Below are positions 34,732-43,720 of a stretch of DNA of 64,000 bases, piece after piece. Every line of letters begins with the position of its first letter. The stretch's first letter is position 1. Both the position numbers and the translations under genes were made by a program. Location: positions 23,206-87,205 of the forward strand of contig CAKZHN010000179.1 in assembly GCA_936924235.1 (NCBI GenBank), given 5' to 3'. Origin of the DNA: an uncultured Rhodoplanes sp. GTDB taxonomy: Bacteria; Pseudomonadota; Alphaproteobacteria; Rhizobiales; Xanthobacteraceae. The notes under the pieces were generated by a model, which was not told the origin of the DNA, ran no database searches, and worked only from the letters and a program-made list of their open reading frames with translations.

Positions 34732-36450
34732 TTACGGCGGGCAAACCACGTTGAGCAGCGCCTGGCGCTTTTCCTTGAGCACCACGTCGCGGGCCCGGAT
34801 CAGCGCTGCGGGCAGCTCGGAGGCCTTCTCGACCCGCTCGCCGTGGCCGCCCTGGGCCTTCACCGTCGCCTCGAAGGCCGGGCTCGGCGACAGATCGGCC
34901 ATGAACTTGCCGCCGTCCTGGCCGGCCACGCCGTCCTTGAACATCGACATGGTGGCGCCGCGCACCGCGCCATAGAGGCTGTTGTTGAACACGATGGTCA
35001 GGATGGGCAGCTTGTGCACGTCCGACACCCAGTGGGCCACCATGGGATTGGAGAACATGTAGGCGCCGTCGCCCAAGGTCGCGACCACGAGCTTCTCAGG
35101 CGCTGCGAGCTTGGCGCCAAGCGCCGCGCCGAAGCCCCAGCCGAGCCCGCCCGCGGCCGAGAGGCCGTAGAACGTGTCGGGCTTCTCGCGTGAAATCTGC
35201 TCCTGGATCAGCGAGTATTCGTTGAAGAGGACGGCGTCCTCGCCGATGGTCTCGCCGATTAGCCGGCTCAAATACGCGAAGTTGATCTTGTCGCCAGCGG
35301 GCGTCGCGGATGCCTTGGCCAGCGCCTCCTTGCGCTTTCTGTTGAACTCGGCGGCGCGGGTGCGCCGCGCGGCGATCTTCGCCTCCGGGATCGGATGCCT
35401 GGCGAGCGCCGGCTCCAGTGCCTCCAGCGCGCGTGCGGTGTTCGACGTGATGGCGAGATCGCTCGGGAAGCTCCGCATCGGATAACGGCGGAACGTCGGG
35501 TCTTCGCCGATGGTGGCGAAGCGGCAGTCGGGCCGCGGATGCTGCTCGTTCGGGATCCACGGCACGTCGGCATCCATGACGATGACGAGGTCGGCCTCCT
35601 GCAGGAGCCCCTGGGGGTCGTAGCCCATGTGCATGGGATGGCTCGAGGGCAGGCATACGACGCGCTGGCGCTGCGTCACGACTGGCAGCGCGTATTTATC
35701 GGCGATGTGGCCAAGCGGGCCCATGGCCTCGGCGCCGCTCGCCGTGGTGATGATGAGCGGCTTCTCGGCCGTGGCGATCCATTCGGCCAGTGTCGCAATC
35801 AGCGACGGATCGGGATGCGGCATCGCCGGCACGGCGCGCGGCTTCACCGGCCCGAGCGGTTCGGGCATCGGTGCCGCCAGCGGTTCGCGCGGCAACGAGA
35901 GGTAAACCGGCGCGCGCGGGCTCGTCATGGTCTGTTCATAGGCGCGCGACACCACGTCGGTGATCTGCTCGGGCACGCGCAGCTCGTAGTCCCACTTCAC
36001 GACCTCGCGCAGCATCCCGGCCTGGTCGAACATCTCCTGGCCCCAGTGGATGTAGCGGTTGCGGCCGCCGAACTTGCCCTTCTCGGTGATCGGCGTGCGA
36101 CCCGCTGCCAGAATTACCGGGACGTTGTCGCGGCTCATGTTGATCAGGTTGTTGATCGCGTTCGCGGTGCCCACGTTGACGTGCAGCATCACGGCCGCCG
36201 GCCGTCCGGTCATCGCGTAGGAGCCGTGCGCCATCGCGACCGCGAGGTTCTCGTGCGGGATCACCAGCGGCGTCGGCACCTTGGCGTTCGACTGCTTGGC
36301 GCGACTGAAGGCCTCGACCACCGGCGGGAAATCGGTGCCCGGATTGGCGAAGAAATAGTCGACGCCGTGGTCGGCGAGCGCCCGCAGGAAGGCTTCTCCG
36401 GCGATCGGTGGGCGGCCCTGTTCTTCGGCGCGTTGCGGCTGTGAGGCCAT
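34732..36450 (-). CDS. Thiamine diphosphate-requiring enzyme (acetolactate synthase / benzoylformate decarboxylase-like)
   Basis: 572-residue ThDP enzyme. The PYR domain has the catalytic Glu67 (IPHENLAVAMAHG) and the central domain a nucleotide-fold. The PP domain carries GDGAYMFSNPMVAHW with Asn-Asn at the end of the ThDP motif (IVFNNS). ATG 36450 is chosen because AAAGGATC precedes it; GTG/ATG codons up to 36486 would add 12 residues. Likely reaction is decarboxylation or carboligation of a 2-oxo acid. Position behind the TRAP genes suggests it uses the imported acid. Confidence 0.85.
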   Translation of the reverse strand: MASQPQRAEEQGRPPIAGEAFLRALADHGVDYFFANPGTDFPPVVEAFSRAKQSNAKVPTPLVIPHENLAVAMAHGSYAMTGRPAAVMLHVNVGTANAINNLINMSRDNVPVILAAGRTPITEKGKFGGRNRYIHWGQEMFDQAGMLREVVKWDYELRVPEQITDVVSRAYEQTMTSPRAPVYLSLPREPLAAPMPEPLGPVKPRAVPAMPHPDPSLIATLAEWIATAEKPLIITTASGAEAMGPLGHIADKYALPVVTQRQRVVCLPSSHPMHMGYDPQGLLQEADLVIVMDADVPWIPNEQHPRPDCRFATIGEDPTFRRYPMRSFPSDLAITSNTARALEALEPALARHPIPEAKIAARRTRAAEFNRKRKEALAKASATPAGDKINFAYLSRLIGETIGEDAVLFNEYSLIQEQISREKPDTFYGLSAAGGLGWGFGAALGAKLAAPEKLVVATLGDGAYMFSNPMVAHWVSDVHKLPILTIVFNNSLYGAVRGATMSMFKDGVAGQDGGKFMADLSPSPAFEATVKAQGGHGERVEKASELPAALIRARDVVLKEKRQALLNVVCPP

Positions 36451-36517
36451 GATTTTGATCCTTTGCTGCTGGCGTGGTCGGATCATAGCCGCGCGGTGAG
36501 ACGTAAAGCCAGCCGCC

Positions 36518-36651
36518 CGTGTCCCGGGCGCGGCGCAGCACGAAGTGATGCGCCGCAGACCCGGGACCCCGGATTCTTTCTTTTTGCTGATAGCAACCGG
36601 GGTCCCGGATCAGCGATGCACCGCTTCGCGCTGCATCGCATCCGGGACACG
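36518..36651. repeat. Palindromic intergenic element (family C)
   Basis: A 134 bp element between dctM and the ThDP gene. CGTGTCCCGG (36518-36527) and CCGGGACACG (36642-36651) are perfect terminal inverted repeats. Two inner hairpins are made from GATGCGCCGC-type arms and the repeated GGGACCCCGG / CCGGGGTCCC pair. No gene is visible. Confidence 0.75.
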
Positions 36652-36668
36652 TGGGGAGAGAGCCCGCT

Positions 36669-37976
36669 TCACATATGCGACGGCAGCCAGAGCGCGATGA
36701 TCGGGAAGCTGATCAGGATTACAAGCCGCAGCAGGTCGGTGAGGATGAACGGGATCACACCGTAGAAGATCGTCGAGAAATTGATGTCGCCGATCACGCT
36801 CTTGATCACGAATACGATCATGCCGACTGGCGGATGAATGAGGCCGAGCTCCACTGTCATCACGATGATCACGCCGAACCAGATCGGGTCGAAACCGAGC
36901 TCCTTGATCACCGGGAAGATGATCGGCACCGTCAGGATCACCATGGCGAGTGCGTCCATCAGGCAGCCGAGCACGATGTACATCACCATGATCAGCGCCA
37001 GCACGCCGTAGCTGCCGATGCCCAATCCGGTGAGGAACGCCGTGACGTTCTGCGGCGTCTGCGTCACGGTCAGGAAATAGCCGAACAGCAGCGCGCCGAT
37101 CAGCACCGTGAACACCGCGGCCGCGGTGCGGGTCGCCTGCAACAGCGAGCGGCGGATTTCGCTCGGGCCTAGCCGTCCGCGCAGCACGCCGACGATGAGG
37201 GCGCCGCCGGCGCCGACGCCGCCCGCCTCAGTCGGCGTGAACAGCCCGCCATAGAGCCCGCCGATCACGAAGCAGAACAGCAGCAGCATCGCCCAGATGT
37301 CGCGCAGCCCCTTGAGCCGCTCCGGCCACGAACTGCGCGGGCCGGCCGGCAGATAGCCCGGCCGCGCCCAGCCGATGATTGCAACCGTGGTCATGTACAT
37401 CGAGGCGGCGAGGATGCCAGGCAGGACGCCGGCGATGAACAGCTTGCCGATGTCCTGCTCGGTGATGATGCCGTAGACCGCGAGCACCGTGGACGGCGGC
37501 AGCATCGCGCCGAGCGTGCCGCCGGCTGCAATCACGCCGGCCGCAAAGGATTGCGGATAGCCGTAGCGCCGCATCTCCGGATAGGCCACGGTCGAGAACG
37601 TCGCCGCGGTCGCGACCGACGAGCCGGAGATCGCGGCAAAGCCGCCGCAGGCTGCAATGGTGGCGATGCCGAGCCCGCCGCGCCGGTGTCCCAGGAACGT
37701 GTTGGCGGCGCGGAACAGCTCCTGGCTCATGCCCGAGTTGGTGACGAACGCGCCCATCAGCAGGAACATCGGGATGACGCCGAAGGTGTAGTCGGTCACC
37801 GTCCGCATCGAGGTGTGACCGATGATCTTGAGCGCCGCGTCGCCGTTGACCAGATACGCAAAGCCGCCGACGCCGACGAGGCCCATCGCCATGCCGACCG
37901 GCACGCGCATCAGCATCAGCGAGAACAGCACCACGAAACCAAGAACTGCGACTGTTTCGCTGCCCACGATGCTCAC
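36669..37976 (-). CDS. dctM: TRAP transporter large permease (DctM-like)
   Basis: 435-residue, 11-12 segment subunit that moves the solute with a sodium or proton gradient. Family motifs: MRVPVGMAMG, GMSQELFRAANTFLGHRRGGLGIATI, FAAISGSSVATAATF and ALIMVMYIVLGCLMDALAMVILTVPI. It overlaps the DctQ gene by four bases (ATGA). Together with DctP and DctQ it imports an organic acid. Confidence 0.93.
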   Translation of the reverse strand: MSIVGSETVAVLGFVVLFSLMLMRVPVGMAMGLVGVGGFAYLVNGDAALKIIGHTSMRTVTDYTFGVIPMFLLMGAFVTNSGMSQELFRAANTFLGHRRGGLGIATIAACGGFAAISGSSVATAATFSTVAYPEMRRYGYPQSFAAGVIAAGGTLGAMLPPSTVLAVYGIITEQDIGKLFIAGVLPGILAASMYMTTVAIIGWARPGYLPAGPRSSWPERLKGLRDIWAMLLLFCFVIGGLYGGLFTPTEAGGVGAGGALIVGVLRGRLGPSEIRRSLLQATRTAAAVFTVLIGALLFGYFLTVTQTPQNVTAFLTGLGIGSYGVLALIMVMYIVLGCLMDALAMVILTVPIIFPVIKELGFDPIWFGVIIVMTVELGLIHPPVGMIVFVIKSVIGDINFSTIFYGVIPFILTDLLRLVILISFPIIALWLPSHM

Positions 37977-38536
37977 TCGACCGGCTTGATCTGGTACTGG
38001 GACCCGAACTCGTCCGGCTGGAAGATCAGCCGGTAGGTGCGGATCGCGATCAGCAGCACCGCGGACACGTCGCCGAGCCAGGCGACCAGGAAGAACGGCC
38101 AGGTCGGCAGTCGCAGATCGAAGGTCAGCACATGGTCGGCCTTGGTGGTCCAGACCTTGTCGTAGAGCGTGTAGGTCTGCACCGTGACGACGAACAGCAG
38201 AACCAGCGTCGCGAACACGTCGATGAAGCGTTTGAACTTCGGCCCGACATTGGCATAGAGCAGATCGACCGTGATGTGCGTGCCGCGATAGCTCGTCGCG
38301 GCGATGCCCCAGAAGATCAGGATGCCGAGCAGCAGCCGGCCGAAGTCATACGCATCCGGAATCTGCACGCTGAAGAAGTAGCGCAGCATCACCGAGATGA
38401 AGATGTCGGCCGCGACGATGCCGACGAAGCCCGCGGCGATCAGCTCGATGGTGTCGATCAGCCAGTTCATCGGCCCGCGCGGTCCGTGCGCGCCGGTCTC
38501 CGTTGACTGCTCGGTGATGGGATTGCCGCCGGACAT
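37973..38536 (-). CDS. dctQ: TRAP transporter small permease (DctQ-like)
   Basis: 187-residue, four-segment small subunit. Motifs RGTHITVDLL and FWGIAATSYRG are typical of DctQ. ATG 38536 is preceded by AAGGTAAGG, so I prefer it over the ATG at 38557, which lies inside the intercistronic hairpin. It is translated between DctP and DctM. Confidence 0.9.
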   Translation of the reverse strand: MSGGNPITEQSTETGAHGPRGPMNWLIDTIELIAAGFVGIVAADIFISVMLRYFFSVQIPDAYDFGRLLLGILIFWGIAATSYRGTHITVDLLYANVGPKFKRFIDVFATLVLLFVVTVQTYTLYDKVWTTKADHVLTFDLRLPTWPFFLVAWLGDVSAVLLIAIRTYRLIFQPDEFGSQYQIKPVE

Positions 38537-38552
38537 GGCCTTACCTTGAAAC

Positions 38553-38587
38553 AACAACGGCAGCGGATGAGATCCGCTGCCGTTGTT
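38553..38587 (-). terminator. Intercistronic 16 bp perfect hairpin between dctP and dctQ
   Basis: AACAACGGCAGCGGAT (38553-38568) pairs perfectly with ATCCGCTGCCGTTGTT (38572-38587) around a 3-base loop. On the coding (minus) strand only a short TTT follows. It probably protects or partly terminates the dctP message, giving receptor excess. Confidence 0.75.
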
Positions 38588-38603
38588 CTGATTGCGCCCG
38601 CCG

Positions 38604-39638
38604 CTAGAACCCCGCGTGATATTGCGCGAGCGCGGCCTGCAGCTCCTTCATGATCGCGTCGGGATCGCCGCCGGCCTTCTTCACGTCATCGGCCCACTTC
38701 TGCTTGAGCGGCTCGGCCGACTTCTTCCACTCGGCGAGCTGCTCGTTGCTGATGGTGTAGACCTCGTGGCCCGGCATCGCCTTGATCTTCTCGATGCCGG
38801 AGTGCTCGAAGTCGGCCCAGGGATCGGCGAACTTGGCGGCCCAGTCGGTGGTGCAGTGGTCGTCGATCACCTTCTTCTGCGCCGCCGACATGGCGTTGTA
38901 GGTGCGCGGGCTCATCAGCCACTGGAACATCACCGAGCCGAGCGGCGCGTCCATGTGATACTTGGTGACCTTGTCGACGCCGAGCAGCGGCACCGAGCCC
39001 CACGGGAAGGTCACGGCCTCGGCCACGCCCTTCTCCAGCACGTCGCGCACCTCGGTGGCGCTGGCCTGCACGTTGGTGCCGCCAAGCAGCGTCATCCACG
39101 CCGCGACCGTCGCCTGGGCCGGCCTGATTTTCATGCCCTTGATGTCGGACGGCACCATGATCTTCTTGGACTTGGAGTGCCACGCCAGCGGATCGAGCAC
39201 GAAGGAGAAGCAGTACTTCACGTCCTTCATCTCGGCCGCGGCGTATTTGCGATACCACACGTCGATCGCGCGGTTTCCGCCCTTGGCCTGGCCGACCACG
39301 AAGGGCAGTTCGCCGGCTGCGATGATCGGAAAGCGGCCCGGCTGGTAGCCCGGATTGACGTAGGTGAAGTCGGCGATGCCGTCACGCGCCATGTCGTAAT
39401 GATCGAACGCCTTGCCGAGCTGCTGCGACGGGAAGATCTTGTACTTGATGGTGCCGCCTGAGGCCTTCTCGACGTCGGCGCCCCATTCCTCCATCGCCTT
39501 CTGCAGCGGATGTGTCGGCGGCACCCAGTGCGAGAGCTTGAGCTCGATGGTCTTGTCCTGGGCGTGCGCTGCTGGAGTGGTAAGGGCGAGCGCCAAAGCC
39601 ACAGCTGGCGCGAATTTCAGCATCGCTGAAAGCGTCAT
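38604..39638 (-). CDS. dctP: TRAP transporter substrate-binding protein (DctP-like)
   Basis: 344-residue periplasmic receptor. The signal peptide ends at PAAHA/QD. Features: LKLSHWVPPTHPLQKAMEEWG, FPSQQLGKAFDHYDMARDG and GMKIRPAQATVAAWMTLLGGTNV, which includes the Arg that salt-bridges the ligand carboxylate. It is first in the operon. The ligand is thus a carboxylic acid; nearby genes suggest an aromatic or keto acid. Confidence 0.92.
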   Translation of the reverse strand: MTLSAMLKFAPAVALALALTTPAAHAQDKTIELKLSHWVPPTHPLQKAMEEWGADVEKASGGTIKYKIFPSQQLGKAFDHYDMARDGIADFTYVNPGYQPGRFPIIAAGELPFVVGQAKGGNRAIDVWYRKYAAAEMKDVKYCFSFVLDPLAWHSKSKKIMVPSDIKGMKIRPAQATVAAWMTLLGGTNVQASATEVRDVLEKGVAEAVTFPWGSVPLLGVDKVTKYHMDAPLGSVMFQWLMSPRTYNAMSAAQKKVIDDHCTTDWAAKFADPWADFEHSGIEKIKAMPGHEVYTISNEQLAEWKKSAEPLKQKWADDVKKAGGDPDAIMKELQAALAQYHAGF

Positions 39639-39824
39639 TTCCGGTTCCTCCCTTGGTCGGCCTTCGGGCCGGGTGTTGGTTTCAAGGCCAACTTTTGCTT
39701 GGATTGAGCCTCAGAAGCCTGCTGATGTAAAGGAAGGCCGCCGGTCATTTTCCGGGAAAACACGTCCCTGGATAAAGCCTGGAACTTGGTTTATGGCTGC
39801 GCCGCCGCAGCGGCCCCGGAGGGG

Positions 39825-40880
39825 ATGTTGAAAGTCGACAGCGTGAAGCCACCGAAAGCGGCCGCCGATCCCGCGTCGCTGCATAAAAAGATGATGCAGC
39901 TTCTGTCGAGCCTTTGGGTGACGCACGCCATCGGTTCGTTCGCGCGGATGGGCTTGGCCGATGCCATGGAGGCGGGCGGCGACAACGCCGAGGCGCTGGC
40001 CAAGGCGCGCGGGCTCGTGCCCGACCGGGTCTATCGGTTGCTGCGCGCGCTCTCGACGGTGGGCATCGTCACGGAATCGGCCGGCGGCCGTTTCGCGCTG
40101 ACGCCGCTCGGCCGCATGCTCACGTCAAATGCGCCGAACTCGATGCGGACCTCGGCCGAGCTGCTGACCGAATACAACGGCGAGATCTGGAGCAAGCTCG
40201 ACGGCGCGCTGGCGGGCGGCATCGCGTTCGAGGCGTTGAAGGGCAAGGAATTGTTCGACTGGCTGCACACCAATCCGAAGGAAGGCGCGCGCTTCCAGCG
40301 CATGATGGTCGAGGTGCATTCGCCGGAGACGCCGGCGATCGTCGCGGCCTACGACTTTGGCCAGTTCAAGCGCATCGTCGATGTCGGCGGCGGCCACGGC
40401 ATGCTGTTGTCGGCGATTCTGGCCGCGCATCCGGGCGTGCACGGCACGCTGTTCGATCTTCAGGAAGGCATCGAGGCCGCGCGGCGCGGCGAGGGCGGCC
40501 CGTTGCCCGGCGTGTCCTTCATTCCCGGCAACGTGTTCGAGTTCGTGCCGGAGGGCGCGGATGCCTACCTGTTCCGGCACCTCCTGCACGACTACGACGA
40601 CGACGACTGCCTGAAGATGCTCACCAACGTGCGGCGCGCCATGAAGCCGACGTCGCGTGTCATCGTGCTGGAAAAGACCGTGCCGACCGACGACACGCCG
40701 AGCCCGGGCCGCTGGCTCGACCTGCACGTCATGCTGCTCACCGGCGGCCGCGAGCGCACCGTGCCGGAGTATGAGGCGCTGTTCGACAAGGCCGGGCTCA
40801 AGCTCAGCCGGGTGCTGCCGACCGCGCATCCCGCTGTCGAAGTGATCGAAGTCGTCGCCGCCGACGCGCGGCCGGCCTGA
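39825..40880 (+). CDS. SAM-dependent O-methyltransferase (hydroxyneurosporene/plant-type)
   Basis: 351-residue class I methyltransferase with an N-terminal winged-helix dimerisation domain (LVPDRVYRLLRALSTVGIVTE) and a SAM-binding VDVGGGHGMLLSAI. FRHLLHDYDDDDC carries the usual catalytic His. Such enzymes methylate hydroxyl groups of phenolics, polyketides or carotenoids. ATG 39825 (MLKVDSV) follows GGAGGGG; an upstream ATG at 39786 would add 13 residues of low quality. It is followed after 15 bp by a CoA ligase, so the pair may modify and activate the same aromatic acid. Confidence 0.85.
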   Translation: MLKVDSVKPPKAAADPASLHKKMMQLLSSLWVTHAIGSFARMGLADAMEAGGDNAEALAKARGLVPDRVYRLLRALSTVGIVTESAGGRFALTPLGRMLTSNAPNSMRTSAELLTEYNGEIWSKLDGALAGGIAFEALKGKELFDWLHTNPKEGARFQRMMVEVHSPETPAIVAAYDFGQFKRIVDVGGGHGMLLSAILAAHPGVHGTLFDLQEGIEAARRGEGGPLPGVSFIPGNVFEFVPEGADAYLFRHLLHDYDDDDCLKMLTNVRRAMKPTSRVIVLEKTVPTDDTPSPGRWLDLHVMLLTGGRERTVPEYEALFDKAGLKLSRVLPTAHPAVEVIEVVAADARPA

Positions 40881-40895
40881 CGCGCCGTTTATCCG

Positions 40896-42428
40896 ATGAA
40901 CGCGGTCGAATATTGCCTGCTGAACGGGTTGAAGGTCGCCGGACCCGACCACCCGGCGCTCCTGAGCGCCGGCGAGACGCTGAGCTATGGCGCGCTGGCG
41001 GTGCGGGTCGGCCAGTTCGCGGCGGGCTTGAGCGAGGCGGGTGTTCAGCCCAACGATCGCGTGGGCATGATGATGCTCGACACGCCGGACATCATCACGC
41101 TGCATCTCGGCGCGATGGCGGCGGGCGCCATCGCGGTCGCGATGTCGAACCGGGCCTCGCCTGAAGAGCTCACGCAGATTCTGGTGATCGTGCAGCCCGC
41201 GGTGCTGGTGATCGACGCGGAGTTCGTCGAGACCGCCAAGGTCGCGATTGCGATGGCGTCGCCGCAAACCAAGCTGATGTACCGCGACGGCGAACTCGCG
41301 GCCTGGAAGAGCAAGCCCGCCGCGCCGCTCGTTCCCGTGCCGCGCAAGCCCAGCGATCCGGCGTTCTGGGTGATGACCTCGGGCACCACCGGCGTCCCCA
41401 AGGCGGTCGAGCACCACCACCGCAATGTCGGCATCAGCGCGCGCTATTACGAAGAGGTGCTGGGCTGTACCAAGGCGGACCGGCTGTTCGCGACCTCGCG
41501 CTTTCACTTCGCCTACGCCATCGGCAACAGCTTCGCGGCGCTGCGCATGGGCGCCGGCAACGTGCTGCTGGAGCGCTGGGCCACCGAACGGTCGGTCGCC
41601 GATACCGTCGACCACTTCAAGCCGACGGTTCTGTTGAGCGTGCCGGCGGTCTATCATCGGCTCCTGGAAGCAGGACTGCCGCAGACGCCGTCGTTTCGTG
41701 CGCTGCGCTACTTCGTGTCGGCGGGCGAGCGCCTGCCGCCGCAGATCTGGAGCGCCTGGGAAGCGGCGTCAGGCCATCCGATCCTCGATGGGCTCGGCTG
41801 TTCGGAGCTGGTGTACATGGTGATCGGCAACACGCCCCGTGAGCGCAAGCCCGGCTCGTCCGGCCATGCCATGCCGGGTGTCGAGCTTCGCATCGTCGGC
41901 GACGACGGCGCCGTGCTCGCCGAGCCCGATACGGCGGGGCGGCTCGAGGTCCGCATGTCCTCGGTCTGCGAGGGCTATCGCTCGGCGGGTGACGCGACGC
42001 GGCCGCCGGAACGGCCGGTCGATCGCTTCAAATCCGACGGCTGGTTCTCGACCGGTGACGAATACACCCGCGACGCCGACGGCTTCTATCACCACCGTGG
42101 CCGCACCGGAGACATCCTGCGCGTCTCCGGCCTCTGGGTGTCGCCGGCCGAGATCGAGGACGCGCTGGCGGGCATTCCGAATATCGTCGAAAGCGCCGCG
42201 GTGCTGGGCGAGAACGAAATCGGTCTCGCCGAGATCGTGCTCTACATCGTGCCGGCGCCAAGCGCCGATGCTCCGGCCGCGATGAAGGCGGCACGCGAGC
42301 GGCTGTCGCAGACGCTGCCGCGCTACAAGCAGCCGCGGCGGTTCGAGACCATCAAGGATCTGCCCCGCACCGCCACCGGCAAGGTGCAGCGTCACAAGCT
42401 GCGCGAGCGGCTGCGGCACGATCCTTGA
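40896..42428 (+). CDS. Benzoate-CoA ligase family acyl-CoA synthetase
   Basis: 510-residue adenylate-forming enzyme. The P-loop is MTSGTTGVPKAVEH, then DGLGCSELVYMVIG, the A8 hinge GRTGDILRVSGLWVSPAEIE, and the C-terminal Lys in TATGKVQR. The order and length match benzoate-CoA ligases and related aromatic acid ligases. It makes an acyl-adenylate and then the CoA thioester. Its TGA overlaps a possible TTG start of the next gene. Substrate range unknown. Confidence 0.87.
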   Translation: MNAVEYCLLNGLKVAGPDHPALLSAGETLSYGALAVRVGQFAAGLSEAGVQPNDRVGMMMLDTPDIITLHLGAMAAGAIAVAMSNRASPEELTQILVIVQPAVLVIDAEFVETAKVAIAMASPQTKLMYRDGELAAWKSKPAAPLVPVPRKPSDPAFWVMTSGTTGVPKAVEHHHRNVGISARYYEEVLGCTKADRLFATSRFHFAYAIGNSFAALRMGAGNVLLERWATERSVADTVDHFKPTVLLSVPAVYHRLLEAGLPQTPSFRALRYFVSAGERLPPQIWSAWEAASGHPILDGLGCSELVYMVIGNTPRERKPGSSGHAMPGVELRIVGDDGAVLAEPDTAGRLEVRMSSVCEGYRSAGDATRPPERPVDRFKSDGWFSTGDEYTRDADGFYHHRGRTGDILRVSGLWVSPAEIEDALAGIPNIVESAAVLGENEIGLAEIVLYIVPAPSADAPAAMKAARERLSQTLPRYKQPRRFETIKDLPRTATGKVQRHKLRERLRHDP

Positions 42429-42436
42429 GCCCGGAG

Positions 42437-43717
42437 ATGGCTGAGACCGGCAGCACCACGAGCGGCGCCACGGCGAGCGGGGCCGCAGCCAGCGGCAATC
42501 TGGGCTGGCGGCGGCACGTGCTTTACGTCGAGGGCTACGATCCGCAGGGCGCCGAGGGCTACTACAAGCTGTTCGAACGGTCGCTGCGGCGCTTCCTGAA
42601 AAACTGGCCGATCCGCGTCAGGCTTGGACCGCTCGAGATCGACTCCGACGACCTGGCGCATTGGGAGGTCGCGGCGGGCGGGCCGAATTGGCGGGTCCGC
42701 ACCCGCTACGAATTCCTGCGCCAGGAGCAGATGATCCGCGCCAACATGGCGCAGCCGATGTGGCAGCAGGTGCCGCGCGCGCTGCTTTGGATTCTTAATT
42801 TCCTCTACACCGGCACGCTGTTCCGGATTTACCGCGCCTCGGTCCAGTACGGATTGGCGCTGACGCATTTCCAGCTGATGCTGATCTGGTGGCTGGTGGG
42901 GTCCGCGCTGTTCGGCTGGGTCGTGGCCTTCGGCGTCAAGCTGTTTTTTCCGCTGCCATGGGGCCTCGACATCCTGCTGGGCGTCGTCGTTGCGGTCGGC
43001 CTGTTCGCGCTGCTGCGGCCGCTCGCCGACAGGTGGTTTGTGGTGCAGATCAACAGCCACTGGCCGTATCTGCTGCGCTACGCTCGCGGCGAGCCGTCGT
43101 GCTTCGATCACCCGGTCGAGGCCGGCGCCCAGCGCCTGGTCGAGATGGTCAAGGCGCGGGCCGCCGACGAGATCGTCGTGGTCGGCCACAGCGGCGGCGG
43201 GGTGCTCGCGCCCGCCGTGGTGGCGCGCGCGCTCGAGCTCGATCCGAACCTCGGCGGTTATGGCCCGCGGGTGGTGCTGCTCACGCCGGGCTCGCTGATG
43301 CCCGGCATCGCCCTGCATCGCCACGCCACACGGGTGCGCCAGGTGGTGCATCGCGTCGCGATCGAGCCGTCGATCCTGTGGATCGACGTGCAGGCGCGCG
43401 CCGATGTGCTCAACTTCTACAACTTCGATCCGGTCGAAGGCATCGGCATCGACGCCGGGGCGTGGCGCTGCAATCCGCTGGTCTGGATCGTGCGGATTCG
43501 CGACATGCTGGCGCCGGAGTTCTATCGCAAGCGGCGCCTCGATCTGTTCCGTATGCACTACCAGTTCATCATGGCGAACGACCAGCGCGCGCCCTACGAA
43601 TACCTGATGCTGATCTGCGGACCGCTGCCGGTCGAGCAATGGGCGCGGAACGCCGCCGAGACGCTGGCGTGCTTCGACGCGCAAGGCGCCTATCAGGCGG
43701 CGCTGCCGCAGCCTTGA
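42437..43717 (+). CDS. Membrane-anchored lipase-like alpha/beta hydrolase, function unknown
   Basis: 426-residue protein. The N-terminus is Ala/Ser/Gly-rich. Two membrane segments lie at about 146-172 and 176-194, and the hydrolase elbow is VVVGHSGGGVLAP with Ser252. Further parts of a triad are not obvious. ATG 42437 has GGAG just upstream; a TTG at 42425 overlapping the ligase stop is possible. It looks co-transcribed with the ligase. Likely an esterase or lipase at the inner membrane; substrate unknown. Confidence 0.7.
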   Translation: MAETGSTTSGATASGAAASGNLGWRRHVLYVEGYDPQGAEGYYKLFERSLRRFLKNWPIRVRLGPLEIDSDDLAHWEVAAGGPNWRVRTRYEFLRQEQMIRANMAQPMWQQVPRALLWILNFLYTGTLFRIYRASVQYGLALTHFQLMLIWWLVGSALFGWVVAFGVKLFFPLPWGLDILLGVVVAVGLFALLRPLADRWFVVQINSHWPYLLRYARGEPSCFDHPVEAGAQRLVEMVKARAADEIVVVGHSGGGVLAPAVVARALELDPNLGGYGPRVVLLTPGSLMPGIALHRHATRVRQVVHRVAIEPSILWIDVQARADVLNFYNFDPVEGIGIDAGAWRCNPLVWIVRIRDMLAPEFYRKRRLDLFRMHYQFIMANDQRAPYEYLMLICGPLPVEQWARNAAETLACFDAQGAYQAALPQP

Positions 43718-43720
43718 GCG

